Counted from the first letter of the stretch, positions 51,390-60,036 are shown. The stretch is DNA of 64,000 bases from Limobrevibacterium gyesilva (GCF_025989185.1 NZ_JAPDNT010000001.1:310001-374000); one strand, 5' to 3'. Notes: generated by a model not told the origin, from the sequence alone. Numbers and translations: made by a program.

Positions 51390-52970
51390 TCAGCCAGCCA
51401 GCCAGGTGTCGGCCAGCGTGTCGTCAGTGCCCAGGCCGGTTGCCATCAGGTTGCGGACCTTTTTCCGGTGGAGCGTGAGGAACCCGATCTCATGCGTCCA
51501 CAGGATCGGCACGTCGCGCGTCAGGATCTTCTGGATCTCTGTGTAGAGGCGCTGGCGCTCGGCCCGGTCCTGCGTCCGTTCGGCACGCAACAGCATCGCC
51601 GTGAGCTCGGGGTTGTCGTAGCCGCCAAGATTGGACGAGGTGCCGATCGCCTTCATATCGGACCGGTACACCTGCGTGAAGTTCATCGCCGGATCCGGCA
51701 GCATGTAGACGAAGTTGGAGAAGATATCGAAATCGCCGGCATTCACCCGCTGCACCAGCGTGGGCATGTCCACTGGCGTCACGTTCAGCCGGATGCCGAT
51801 GGCGCGCAGCCGCTCGCGAAGATAGTCGCCCAGGCGCAGCCAGGTCTCGCCGTATGGCAGCGGCAGGAAACGCAGCTCCGCGCGGATGCCGTCGCGCCCC
51901 GGCCGCAGCCCCATCTCGTCGAGCAGCGCGATGGCGGCGCGCGTATCGTATTTGTAGGTGGTCCAGGCGGCCGGATCGCTGAAGGCCATGCCGCGCGTCA
52001 TCGGTCCGTCGCACGGCGTCCCGAAACCGGCGAAGATGGTGCGCACGATGAAGTTGCGGTCGATCGCGTGGGACAATGCGCGCCGGAAGCGCACATCGTT
52101 CAGTGGCGGGTTCCTCAGATTGAGATTGAACCAGGCGAGTGGCGACAAGAACTCCCACCCCGCCTCCGTCACCTCAACCTCCGGCAGGCGAGCCAGCCGC
52201 CGGACCTCGAACCACTCCACGTCGCCGCCGCGCAGCACATCGACCTGCCCGGTCTCGAAGGCGACGCTGCGGCCATTCGCATCGGGGACGACGTGGAAAT
52301 AGATTTCGTCGAGATAGGGGCGGTCCGGCTGCCAGTAGTTCTCGTTGCGCTCGAGGCGGATGAACGAGCCCCGCCGCCACTCGGCGAACTTGAACGGCCC
52401 GGTGCCGATGGGCTTCTCGTTCGCGGGATTCCGATAGGGATCGGTGCCTTCATAGATATGCCGCGGCACCATCGTGCCGCCGCTGCGCTCGAACACCGTC
52501 AGCAGGCCCGGGAACGGGTGTTTCATCTTCAGCTCGACCGTATGCGCATCCACCGCCGTCACCCGGTCCACATTGGTGAACACCGCGCGGCTGCGAGAGA
52601 ACACCTTCGGCAGGAACTCGGTGATGCTGTACACCACGTCGGCCGACGTGAAGGGGCGGCCGTCGTGCCAGGCCGCATTGCGCCGCAGCCGGAACACATA
52701 GGTCAGGCCGTCGGGCGAGACCTCCCAGGATTCGGCCAGCATGGGCCGCGGCTTCAGGTCCCGGCCGAAGCTCAGCAGACCTTCATTGATCTTGCTGCCG
52801 ACGAAGGCTGACGGGCCGAGCCGGTTGATGCCGATGAAGGCCGATGCCGGCTCGGGCTGGACGATCAGGTTGAGCCTGCCGCCGCGCCGCGGCTCTTCCG
52901 CGTGGGCCGCCAGGGCAGGAGAAAGTGCCGCCGCGCCGGCCAGCGCACCGAGTTGCCGCCTGCTGATCAT
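51390..52970 (-). CDS. ABC transporter substrate-binding protein, family 5
   Basis: Operon-encoded receptor of 526 aa. It has a twin-Arg signal (MISRRQLGALAGAAALSPALAAHA). The SBP_bac_5 features are KINEGLLSFGRDLKPRPMLAESWEVSPDGLTYVFRLRRNAAWHDGRPFTSADVVYSI and IGTGPFKFAEWRRG. ATG 52970 is chosen because the signal peptide starts there; an in-frame start at 53045 lies inside the aminotransferase gene. The ligand is unknown; peptides, acylated amines and opine-like compounds all fit the family. Confidence 0.92.
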   Translation of the reverse strand: MISRRQLGALAGAAALSPALAAHAEEPRRGGRLNLIVQPEPASAFIGINRLGPSAFVGSKINEGLLSFGRDLKPRPMLAESWEVSPDGLTYVFRLRRNAAWHDGRPFTSADVVYSITEFLPKVFSRSRAVFTNVDRVTAVDAHTVELKMKHPFPGLLTVFERSGGTMVPRHIYEGTDPYRNPANEKPIGTGPFKFAEWRRGSFIRLERNENYWQPDRPYLDEIYFHVVPDANGRSVAFETGQVDVLRGGDVEWFEVRRLARLPEVEVTEAGWEFLSPLAWFNLNLRNPPLNDVRFRRALSHAIDRNFIVRTIFAGFGTPCDGPMTRGMAFSDPAAWTTYKYDTRAAIALLDEMGLRPGRDGIRAELRFLPLPYGETWLRLGDYLRERLRAIGIRLNVTPVDMPTLVQRVNAGDFDIFSNFVYMLPDPAMNFTQVYRSDMKAIGTSSNLGGYDNPELTAMLLRAERTQDRAERQRLYTEIQKILTRDVPILWTHEIGFLTLHRKKVRNLMATGLGTDDTLADTWLAG

Positions 52971-52986
52971 TGGCTTTCCCCTGCCA

Positions 52987-54378
52987 TCAGCTCGTGGAAA
53001 CCAGGCCCTTGGCCCGGGCATGGGCAAGTGCCTCGTCGAGGCCATGCCGCACGCCGTCGAACAATTCGTCGATCTCGGCCTCGGAGATGATCAGCGGCGG
53101 GCAGAAGGCGATCGCGTCACGGATGGCACGCGCGATCACGCCGTGGCGCAGCGTCGCCGCCGCCGCCATGGCAGGGATGCCGTCCGCGGCGGCGAACGAT
53201 TTCCTGGTCCGCTTGTCCTGCACGATCTCGATGGCGCCGATGAGGCCGATGCCGCGCGCCTCGCCCACCAGCGGATGCTCCGCGAGGGCATGCAGACGCG
53301 ACTGGAAATGCGGCATCACCCGCTGCACGTGGCCGATGGTGTCGCGCTCTTCGTAGATCTTCAGCGTCTCCAGCGCCACGGCGGCCGCCACCGGGTGCCC
53401 GGAATAGGTGAAGCCATGGGCGAACACGCCCTGCTTGCGGCTCTCCTCCAGCATCCCCTCGAAGATCGGCCGGCTCACCAGGGTCGCGGAGATCGGGATG
53501 TAGGAGGAGGAAAGCTGCTTCGCGACGGTCACGATGTCGGGGCGGATATCGAACGTCTCGCAGCCGAACATCTGTCCGGTGCGCCCGAAGCCGCAGATCA
53601 CCTCATCGGCGATGAACAGGATGTCGTAGCGCCGCAGCAGCGCCTGCACCTTCTCGAAATACCCCTTCGGCGGCACGATCACGCCGCCCGATCCCTGCAC
53701 CGGCTCGGCGATGAAGGCGCCGATGGTCTCCGGGTCCTCGCGCAGGATCAGTTGCTCCAGGTTGCCCACGATGCGGTCCACGAAAGCCGCCTCGCCCTCG
53801 CCCGGCTGGCCGAACAGGTAATGGCTCGGGCAATCGGCCCGCAGCACGCCGCCCACCGGCAGGTCGAAATCGGCATGGTTCGCCGGAAGCCCGGTCAGGC
53901 TGCCCGAATAGACGGTCACGCCGTGATAGCCGCGGGTGCGGGCGATGATCTTCTTCTTGCGCGGCTTGCCGATGGCATTGTGGTAGTACCACACCAGCTT
54001 GGCCGCCTGGTCGTTCGCCTCGGAGCCGGAATTGGCGAACAGCACCTTGTCCAGCCCGGCCGGCGCCATCGCCAGCAGCTTTTCCGCCAGTTCGATGGCC
54101 GGCTCGTGCGAGCGGTGGCCGAACAGCTGCGAGTAGGGCAGCGCCTGCATCTGGCGGGTGGCGGCATCCACCAGACGCTGCTCGCCGAACCCGAGCGAGA
54201 CCGACCACAGACCCGCCATGCCTTCCAGATAGCGCTTGCCGCTGTCGTCGAAGACGTACACGCCCTCGCCCCGCGTCATCACCAGCGGCCCGGCGGTCAT
54301 ATGCCGGTCGAGATTGGTGTAGGGATGGATCAGCGTGGCGATATCGCGCGCCGCCGTCGAGTTCGGAAGATGGTTCAT
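52987..54378 (-). CDS. class III (omega) aminotransferase, PLP-dependent
   Basis: Protein of 463 aa resembling putrescine- or beta-alanine-pyruvate transaminases. PLP-binding residues visible: SGSEANDQAAKLV (phosphate-binding, about 117-129), Asp258 in FIADEVICGFGRTG, and Lys287 in DIVTVAKQLSSSYIPIS. N-terminal LIHPYTNL and RYLEGMAGLWSVSLGFGE match the SpuC-like branch. It would remove an amino group from a terminal amine or omega-amino acid. AAAGGA lies 8 bp before the ATG. It sits between the deacetylase and the importer genes. Confidence 0.9.
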   Translation of the reverse strand: MNHLPNSTAARDIATLIHPYTNLDRHMTAGPLVMTRGEGVYVFDDSGKRYLEGMAGLWSVSLGFGEQRLVDAATRQMQALPYSQLFGHRSHEPAIELAEKLLAMAPAGLDKVLFANSGSEANDQAAKLVWYYHNAIGKPRKKKIIARTRGYHGVTVYSGSLTGLPANHADFDLPVGGVLRADCPSHYLFGQPGEGEAAFVDRIVGNLEQLILREDPETIGAFIAEPVQGSGGVIVPPKGYFEKVQALLRRYDILFIADEVICGFGRTGQMFGCETFDIRPDIVTVAKQLSSSYIPISATLVSRPIFEGMLEESRKQGVFAHGFTYSGHPVAAAVALETLKIYEERDTIGHVQRVMPHFQSRLHALAEHPLVGEARGIGLIGAIEIVQDKRTRKSFAAADGIPAMAAAATLRHGVIARAIRDAIAFCPPLIISEAEIDELFDGVRHGLDEALAHARAKGLVSTS

Positions 54379-54417
54379 GGTTGCGGTCCTTTTGTCGGCT
54401 CGGTCATCCAGCCCGGC

Positions 54418-55449
54418 TCACCCGTGGCGGCAGGCAAGGAAGCCGGTGAGGAAGCTGGTAAGATTGGCGGCGAGGTGATCCACGGCGTAGCCGCCCTCCT
54501 GCACCAGCACGGTGGGCAGGCGCAGCGCCCCGATCCGGTCGCCGATCTGCGCGAAACCGGGCGTCGTCACTGCGAGCAGCCGGGACGAATCGCCCTCGAA
54601 GGCATCGAAGCCCAACGAGACCACCAGGGCCGCGGGATTGAACGCCTGGATCGCGGCAAGGCCGCGGTCGAGTTCCTGCAGATAGGGCCCGTCGCCGACG
54701 CCGGCCGGCAGCGGCAGGTTCAGGTTGCAGCCAAGTCCCGCACCCTCTCCGCATTCCTCCGCCCGCCCGGCATAGAACGGATAGGCGAGATCGGGATCGG
54801 CATGCAGCGACACGAACAGCACATCGCTGCGGGCATAGAAGATATCCTGCGTGCCGTTGCCGTGATGCACGTCCACATCCAGCACGGCGACCCGGCCCAT
54901 GGTGCCGGCGAGATGCTGTGCGGCGATGGCGGCATTGTTCAGGTAGCAATAGCCGCCGGCGAGGTCGGCATAGGCATGGTGGCCGGGCGGGCGGCAGATG
55001 GCATAGGCCTCGCCCGCGCCCGTCCGCACCGCTTCGGCGGCTTCCATCGCGCAATTGGCCGCCCCGGCCATCGCCTCCCAGGTGCCGGCCTCGATGCCCA
55101 CCGAGGCGCTGGCCAGATACCAGCCGGCAAGCCCCCGCGCGCTGGACGGGCGCGATGCCGTGCGGCGCAGCGCCGCAGTGACCGGCATCACCGGGCCCGT
55201 ATCACCCTCTTCCGCCTGCCAGCGTGCGGCGGCCGCCTCGAGGAAGCTCACATAGTCCTCGGTGTGCACGCCAAGCAGCGGGCCGCGGCCGAAATCCTGT
55301 GGCGAGCGGATGTCATGCCCGGCCGCACGGACGGCATCGAGCAGTTGTTCCGCCCGCGCCGGGATCTCCCGCGGCTGCGTCATGACGCCGCGCAGGACAT
55401 AGGGGCGCGGGACGTGGAGCGCCTGGGCCTGGGAGTATGTCACCAGCAT
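54418..55449 (-). CDS. acetylpolyamine amidohydrolase-like (HDAC-fold) deacetylase
   Basis: Zinc amidohydrolase of 343 aa of the histone-deacetylase fold. The active-site pair is RPPGHHA (His157, His158). Zinc ligands are Asp193 and His195 in LDVDVHHGNG, with a third Asp in LGFDAFEGD. The catalytic Tyr is in VQEGGYAVDH. Length and N-terminal loop fit bacterial acetylpolyamine amidohydrolases, which hydrolyse N-acetylputrescine and similar amides. ATG 55449 has GAGGGG about 9 bp upstream. Followed by the aminotransferase, suggesting deacylation then transamination of the same amine. Confidence 0.9.
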   Translation of the reverse strand: MLVTYSQAQALHVPRPYVLRGVMTQPREIPARAEQLLDAVRAAGHDIRSPQDFGRGPLLGVHTEDYVSFLEAAAARWQAEEGDTGPVMPVTAALRRTASRPSSARGLAGWYLASASVGIEAGTWEAMAGAANCAMEAAEAVRTGAGEAYAICRPPGHHAYADLAGGYCYLNNAAIAAQHLAGTMGRVAVLDVDVHHGNGTQDIFYARSDVLFVSLHADPDLAYPFYAGRAEECGEGAGLGCNLNLPLPAGVGDGPYLQELDRGLAAIQAFNPAALVVSLGFDAFEGDSSRLLAVTTPGFAQIGDRIGALRLPTVLVQEGGYAVDHLAANLTSFLTGFLACRHG

Positions 55450-55462
55450 GGCCGCGCGCCCC

Positions 55463-56200
55463 TCACCGCCCCTGGAACTGCGGCTTGCGCTTCTCGCGGA
55501 AGGCCGCGACACCCTCGCGCAGATCCTCCGACTGGCGCACCTTCGCCATGCGCTGGGCATGCAGGGCCATCTGCTCGGAGGGGCCTTGCGGAAGGATGTC
55601 CTCGACGACGATGCGCTTCAGCGTGCCGAGCACGAGCGGCGCATAGCCGGCCATCTCCTGGCCCCAGGCGATGGCGGTGGACAGCGCCTGCCCCTCGGGC
55701 ACCACCTCGTTCACCAGGCCGACGGACGCCGCGCGCTCGGCCTCCACGGTGCGGCAGAGCAGCATCATCTCCATCGCCACCTTGTGCGGGATGCGGGCCG
55801 CCAGCCCTGCGATCATGCCGCCGGTGAGGCCGATCTTCGCTTCCGGGTAGTAGAACTTCGCCCCGGCCCCACAGACCGCCAGGTCGCACATCATCGCCAG
55901 CACGATGGCGCCGCCGACGCACCAGCCCTCGATCGCCGCGATCACCGGCTTGTCGGTGCGGAACCCCACGGTCGGGATGGCGCGCCAGAGCTCCGGCGGC
56001 TCGGTCACATCCGCCCCGTAGCTGAAGGCGCGGGTGCCGGTCGCGGTCAGCACCGCGACGCGCTGGTCGGAGCTGTCGAATTCCAGCATCGCCGCCTGCA
56101 CCGCCTCCGCCATGCCCTTGGTGATGGCATGGCCCTTCTCGGGACGGTCGAGCGCCACGATGCGGACGGGACCCTCATCCCGGATGGTCACATGTTCCAT
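55463..56200 (-). CDS. enoyl-CoA hydratase/isomerase-family protein
   Basis: Crotonase-fold protein of 245 aa. The oxyanion-hole Gly motif is IEGWCVGGAIVLAMMCDLAV. The second segment YYPEAKIGLTGGM retains a Glu at the usual position of the second catalytic acid. The first catalytic Glu (in GGGCEL of hydratases) is replaced by Val. It may thus be an isomerase, lyase or thioesterase-like member rather than a true hydratase. ATG 56200 is used; a TTG two codons earlier is less likely. Confidence 0.87.
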   Translation of the reverse strand: MEHVTIRDEGPVRIVALDRPEKGHAITKGMAEAVQAAMLEFDSSDQRVAVLTATGTRAFSYGADVTEPPELWRAIPTVGFRTDKPVIAAIEGWCVGGAIVLAMMCDLAVCGAGAKFYYPEAKIGLTGGMIAGLAARIPHKVAMEMMLLCRTVEAERAASVGLVNEVVPEGQALSTAIAWGQEMAGYAPLVLGTLKRIVVEDILPQGPSEQMALHAQRMAKVRQSEDLREGVAAFREKRKPQFQGR

Positions 56201-56272
56201 GGTCAATCTGTCCTCATGCTCGCCCGGCGCACCACCGCGCCCAACATCTCGTGATCAGGCATCGTCTCGTGA

Positions 56273-58444
56273 TCAGGCATCGCCGGCGCGCAACGTGGCC
56301 CGCCCGTCGACCGCCACCGCGCCCTGCCCCGCTGCGCGCAGGAACAGCGGGTTGATGTCGAGCTCCACCAGGCGCTCGCCGAGGTCGTGCGCCAGCCAGG
56401 ACAGACGCACCAATGCGTCCACCGCCGCCGCGACATCGGCCGCCGGCCGCCCGCGCACGCCGGCGAGCACCGGCCACAGCGCCAGCCGGCGCAGCATCGC
56501 CTCCGCATCCTCCGCCGACAGCGGCGCCGGGGCGAACTGCACGTCCTTCAGCACCTCCACCAGCACACCGCCGAAACCGACCATGATCATCGGGCCGAAA
56601 TCGGGGTCGCAGGTGGTGCCCAGGATCAACTCGGCCTCGCCACGCGCCATCTCCTGCACCAGCGCACCCTCGCCGGCGCCGGGTGCCACCTGTTCCAGCA
56701 GCAGCCGGACCTCGTCGAAGGCGGCGCGCAGCGCGGATGCGTCGGCCAGGCCCAGACGCACCAGCCCGAGATCGCTCTTGTGTACGACCGCGCGGCTCAC
56801 CCCCTTCAGCACCACCGGGTAGCCGATCTCCGCCGCCGCCGCTGCCGCCGCGTCGGCGCTGGTGGCCAGATGCTCACGCGTCACCGGGATGCCATAGGCG
56901 GCAACCAGGCACTTGGCCTCATGCTCGGTGAGTGGCCCCGCCCGCAATCCGGCGGGCAGCGGGCCGGCGCCGGCAGGACGTTGTGGCGGCGTCACGGCGG
57001 CACGCGCTCTTCCGGCCGCCTCCGCTTCCATTGCCCGCAGCACGCGCAGGGCGTCCCCGGTGCGATCGAACCACGGAAAATCCGCAGCCCCAACGGCCCG
57101 TCGCGCCGCGTCGCCGACCGAGCCGGCGGTCATGACGTAGAGGATGGGCTTGCCGCCCTCGCGCGCGACCGGCGGCAGCAGCGCGGCATAGCCTGCCATG
57201 CGCGGCTGGGTGGTCATCGGATAGACGATGGCGCCGATATCGGGATCGGCCATGAAGGCGCGCAGACAGGCGAGCACCCCTTCCTCGGTGCTGCCGTTCT
57301 GGAACGACCCGGTATCGAGCGGCAGATGCACGTGCGAGGCTGGCATCAATTCCCCCAGCACCGCGCGCGTCGCCTCCGACATCTCGCCCAGTCGCAGACC
57401 CGCTGCCGGCAACTGGTCCGTCAGCACCGCGGTGCTGCCACCGGAGGAAGCAATGACCGCCACCCCCTTCCCCGCAGCCGGCAGGCGCGGCAGGCGCGCC
57501 AGGGCGTCGGCCGCGAACACCATCGCCGCCGGATCGTCCATCACCACCGCGCCGGCGGCACGGCAGACCGCCTCGAAAGCGGCATAGGAACCGGCAAGGC
57601 TGGCGGTGTGCGAGCGGGCGGCGCGCGCGCCGGCGTCGCTGCGCCCCGCCTTCACGCACAACACCGGCTTGCCCGCCACCCGTGCCCGGCGAAGCAGCTC
57701 GACAAAGCGGCGCGGCGAGCGCAGCCCCTCGACATAAAGGCCGATCACCTGCGTGGCGTCGTCCTCGATCAGGTATTCGAGGAAGTCGCACAATTCCAGG
57801 TCGGCCTGATTGCCGACCGAGATGCAGCGGCTGAAGCCGGCACCGTACTCATTGCCCAGCGAGACCAGCGTGCCCATCAGCGCGCCGCTCTGGCTGACCA
57901 GGCCGACACCGCCCGGCCGCAGCGCGTCCACCTCCAGGGCCAGGCTGGAGCTGAGCATGGCGCGGTCCACCGGATTGAAGATACCCAGGCAGTTGGGCCC
58001 CAGCAGGCGCATGCCGGCGGCGCGCGCGGTGGCGACGATGTGCGCCTGCAGCGCCTCGCCTTCCGGTCCGACTTCGGCCAGCTTGCCGGTGATGACGATG
58101 CAGGCGCCCACCCCCGCCACGGCGCATTCCTCGATCTGTGCCAGCAGCTGCGTGGCCGGCACCGCCAGGACGGCGACATCGGCCGGGCCGGGCGCGGCGG
58201 TGATGCTCGGATAGGCGGGCAGCCCGCGTATGGTCGCGCGCTTCGGGTTGATCGGCAGCAGCTGGCCCTGATAGCCGTGCTTGATCAGATAATGGATCAG
58301 CCGGCCGCCGAACTTGCCCACGTCATCGGAGGCGCCGATGACGGCGACCGAGCGGGGCGCGACGATGCGTGCCACCGGAATGCGGCTTGCGGCTGTGGCC
58401 AGGCTTTCGGTGGTCTCGTTCGGCGGCATGACTGGTCCCGTCAT
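56273..58444 (-). CDS. fused ADP-forming acyl-CoA synthetase
   Basis: Protein of 723 aa with alpha and beta subunits in one chain. Order: CoA-binding domain (SVAVIGASDDVGKFGGRLIHYLIKHGYQG), succinyl-CoA-ligase-like domain (LRLLGPNCLGIFNPVDRAMLSSSL), then AARSHTASLAGSYAAFEAVCRAAGAV with the phospho-His. The ATP-grasp domain (LTEHEAKCLVAAYGIPVTREHLATSADAA; GYPVVLKGVSRAVVHKSDLGLVRLGL) forms the C-terminal third. It makes an acyl-CoA with ADP and phosphate; the acid is unknown. ATG 58444 overlaps the stop of a 20-codon leader frame. Two in-frame alternatives are GTG 58501 and ATG 58429. Confidence 0.9.
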   Translation of the reverse strand: MTGPVMPPNETTESLATAASRIPVARIVAPRSVAVIGASDDVGKFGGRLIHYLIKHGYQGQLLPINPKRATIRGLPAYPSITAAPGPADVAVLAVPATQLLAQIEECAVAGVGACIVITGKLAEVGPEGEALQAHIVATARAAGMRLLGPNCLGIFNPVDRAMLSSSLALEVDALRPGGVGLVSQSGALMGTLVSLGNEYGAGFSRCISVGNQADLELCDFLEYLIEDDATQVIGLYVEGLRSPRRFVELLRRARVAGKPVLCVKAGRSDAGARAARSHTASLAGSYAAFEAVCRAAGAVVMDDPAAMVFAADALARLPRLPAAGKGVAVIASSGGSTAVLTDQLPAAGLRLGEMSEATRAVLGELMPASHVHLPLDTGSFQNGSTEEGVLACLRAFMADPDIGAIVYPMTTQPRMAGYAALLPPVAREGGKPILYVMTAGSVGDAARRAVGAADFPWFDRTGDALRVLRAMEAEAAGRARAAVTPPQRPAGAGPLPAGLRAGPLTEHEAKCLVAAYGIPVTREHLATSADAAAAAAAEIGYPVVLKGVSRAVVHKSDLGLVRLGLADASALRAAFDEVRLLLEQVAPGAGEGALVQEMARGEAELILGTTCDPDFGPMIMVGFGGVLVEVLKDVQFAPAPLSAEDAEAMLRRLALWPVLAGVRGRPAADVAAAVDALVRLSWLAHDLGERLVELDINPLFLRAAGQGAVAVDGRATLRAGDA

Positions 58445-58503
58445 TCGAAGGTCAGGTCGGCGCAATGCCCGAACCAGACGGACCCGTGAGCGCGGTCGCA
58501 CAT
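58441..58503 (-). CDS. 20-codon leader peptide frame coupled to the acyl-CoA synthetase
   Basis: Read leftward, GGGAGG sits 5 bp before ATG 58503. The frame encodes MCDRAHGSVWFG and ends DLTFE, with its TGA overlapping the synthetase ATG (ATGA). This is the best ribosome site in the region. The gene after it has none of its own, so translational coupling through this leader is likely. The peptide contains two Cys and one Trp and matches nothing I know. Alternatively the site serves GTG 58501, giving the synthetase an Arg-rich N-terminal extension. Confidence 0.45.
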   Translation of the reverse strand: MCDRAHGSVWFGHCADLTFE

Positions 58504-58528
58504 AGGATCCTCCCGTTGTTCTGCATTA

Positions 58529-58543
58529 CGATACGTCGTATCG
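58529..58543. promoter_or_regulatory. perfect 15-bp palindrome, candidate IclR operator
   Basis: CGATACGTCGTATCG has 7-bp arms around one T. It lies 26 bp upstream of the leader ATG of the synthetase operon, in promoter position. Related sequences occur at 60131-60145, between iclR and the cupin gene, and at 46003-46017, before the distant binding protein. Confidence 0.65.
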
Positions 58544-58694
58544 AATATCAGAAAAATGCTAAGGATGCTCGGAGAGGACTGTCAAGCCCCGGTGTGGTTC
58601 ATCGGCCGCGAAACAGGGAAATCCAGGACGATATCTGGTATTGCAGGGTGAACGATGCATCTGCCGTTCCGCCAAGCCGTTCCGCCGACAGCTA

Positions 58695-59423
58695 TCAGCC
58701 CCGCCGCGCACTGGCATAAGCAAGGATGCGCTCGCGCAGTCCGGGCCGCGCGGCCGAACGGACGAGGTCGGCGAGATCCTCCATCCGCGTATCCGCCTGG
58801 GCCGCATGCCGCAGCGCGAGCACGGTTTCACGGTCGGTCGCCGCGAGTTCGCCAACGAGACCGCTGATAAGCGCGGGCCAGTCCTCCGCGGGAGCGAGTT
58901 GCGTGGCCAGGCCGAACCGGACGGCATCGGCAGCCTCCAGGATGCGGCCGCACGCGGTCAGCTCCAGCGCAGCGGCGGTGCCAATGATCGCGGCGAGGCG
59001 GCGTGTGCCCAACACCAGGCCGAACCGCGCGCCAGGAAACGCGAAGCGGGTGCCCGGCGCCGCCACCCGCCAGGTACACGCGGCGAACAGGTCGGCCCCA
59101 GCGCCGAAGGCGCGGCCATGCGCTAGCGCCAGGCTCGGCACCGGGGCATGGCGGATGGCCTGCAGCAGCAGTTCGATCCGGGTAAAGCGCAGCAGCAGGT
59201 CGCCGTCGCTCTGCGTCTCCAGCCCGGCCAGATCGAAACCTGTGCAGAACGAGCGTCCCGCCCCGCGCAGCACCAGCAGCCGGATCTCGGGTCGCGCGGC
59301 TTCGGCCAGCGCCGCATGCAACGCCTCGACCGACTGTGCGTCCAGCGCGTTGCCGCGCTCCTCGCGCTGCAACACGACCGTCAGGACGCCGCCCCTGGCC
59401 TCCGCCACAATGCTGTCGCTCAT
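58695..59423 (-). CDS. crotonase-family protein lacking both catalytic glutamates
   Basis: Protein of 242 aa of the enoyl-CoA hydratase family. Fold markers are present: LQREERGNALDAQSVEALHAAL, LVLRGAGRSFCTGFDLAGLE and AHGRAFGAGADLFAACTWRVAA. In the last, the catalytic Glu position is Asp/Ala (GAGADL). The second segment reads AFPGARFGLVLG, without Glu. It is probably not a hydratase. ATG 59423 starts MSDSIVAEARGG; an earlier in-frame start lies in the cupin gene. It is 10 bp after the cupin gene and may be co-transcribed. Confidence 0.83.
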   Translation of the reverse strand: MSDSIVAEARGGVLTVVLQREERGNALDAQSVEALHAALAEAARPEIRLLVLRGAGRSFCTGFDLAGLETQSDGDLLLRFTRIELLLQAIRHAPVPSLALAHGRAFGAGADLFAACTWRVAAPGTRFAFPGARFGLVLGTRRLAAIIGTAAALELTACGRILEAADAVRFGLATQLAPAEDWPALISGLVGELAATDRETVLALRHAAQADTRMEDLADLVRSAARPGLRERILAYASARRG

Positions 59424-59433
59424 CGCGTGACCC

Positions 59434-60036
59434 TCACCGGCCTGCGCTTGACCAGAGATTGGGCACCACATCGGCCGAGTAGCCGGAGATGAACTCTTTC
59501 GCCGCACCGCTCACCGGGTCGAAAACATGGCGGCGGACCGCGCCGATATTCGCGCCGTAGAGATGGATGCTGATGGATACCCGATCGTCGAACGCGTTCG
59601 ATACCTCGTGGATATCGCCCAACACCGGGGAAACCGCCTCGATCATACGGGGCGTGAGGCGAGCCGGCGTGCCCGCGGCCAACGCCGGCGTTCCACCGGT
59701 GCGCCGGTACGGGACAGAGATTTCGGCACCGCGCAGGACGCCGACCAGGCCCCAGACCGAATGGTCGTGTACCGGCGTGCGCTGGCCCGGTCCCCAGACG
59801 AAGCTCACCAGCGAGAAACGGCCGAGCGGGTCGCCATGGAGGAGGAATTGCCGGTAATGCGTCGCATCCGGCTGCGCGAAGCGTTCGGGCAGCCAGTCGT
59901 CCTCGGCGATCAGGGCAGCCAGCAGCGGGCGGGCGCCCTCCAGCAATGCCTCCTCGACGCATCCGTGCGCGTCCACCAGGCGGGTCATGGCGACCACGAA
60001 GTCGCGCAGCCGGTGAAATCCAGGCGTTGTCGTCAT
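59434..60036 (-). CDS. cysteine-dioxygenase-like cupin
   Basis: Predicted non-haem iron thiol dioxygenase or related cupin, 200 aa. The metal site is likely His90 and His92 (GQRTPVHDHSVWGLVGVLRG) plus His143 (GDIHEVSNAF), with His158 (SISIHLYGANIG) as another candidate. Characteristic cysteine dioxygenase features around the second cupin motif are present. It could oxidise a thiol such as cysteine or 3-mercaptopropionate, or a different small acid. ATG 60036 is used instead of an in-frame start 12 codons earlier. First gene of the leftward group and divergent from iclR. Confidence 0.8.
   Translation of the reverse strand: MTTTPGFHRLRDFVVAMTRLVDAHGCVEEALLEGARPLLAALIAEDDWLPERFAQPDATHYRQFLLHGDPLGRFSLVSFVWGPGQRTPVHDHSVWGLVGVLRGAEISVPYRRTGGTPALAAGTPARLTPRMIEAVSPVLGDIHEVSNAFDDRVSISIHLYGANIGAVRRHVFDPVSGAAKEFISGYSADVVPNLWSSAGR

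Noticed and set aside
50313-52811. 832-codon rightward frame opposite the ABC permease and binding-protein genes.
   Set aside because: Low-complexity His/Arg/Gln-rich translation, no ribosome site, and the opposite strand encodes three clear transporter proteins.
52741-55827. 1028-codon rightward frame opposite the aminotransferase and deacetylase genes.
   Set aside because: Shadow of two well-supported genes; composition typical of antisense of GC-rich DNA.
56387-58489. 700-codon rightward frame opposite the acyl-CoA synthetase.
   Set aside because: Antisense shadow; the synthetase carries intact catalytic motifs.
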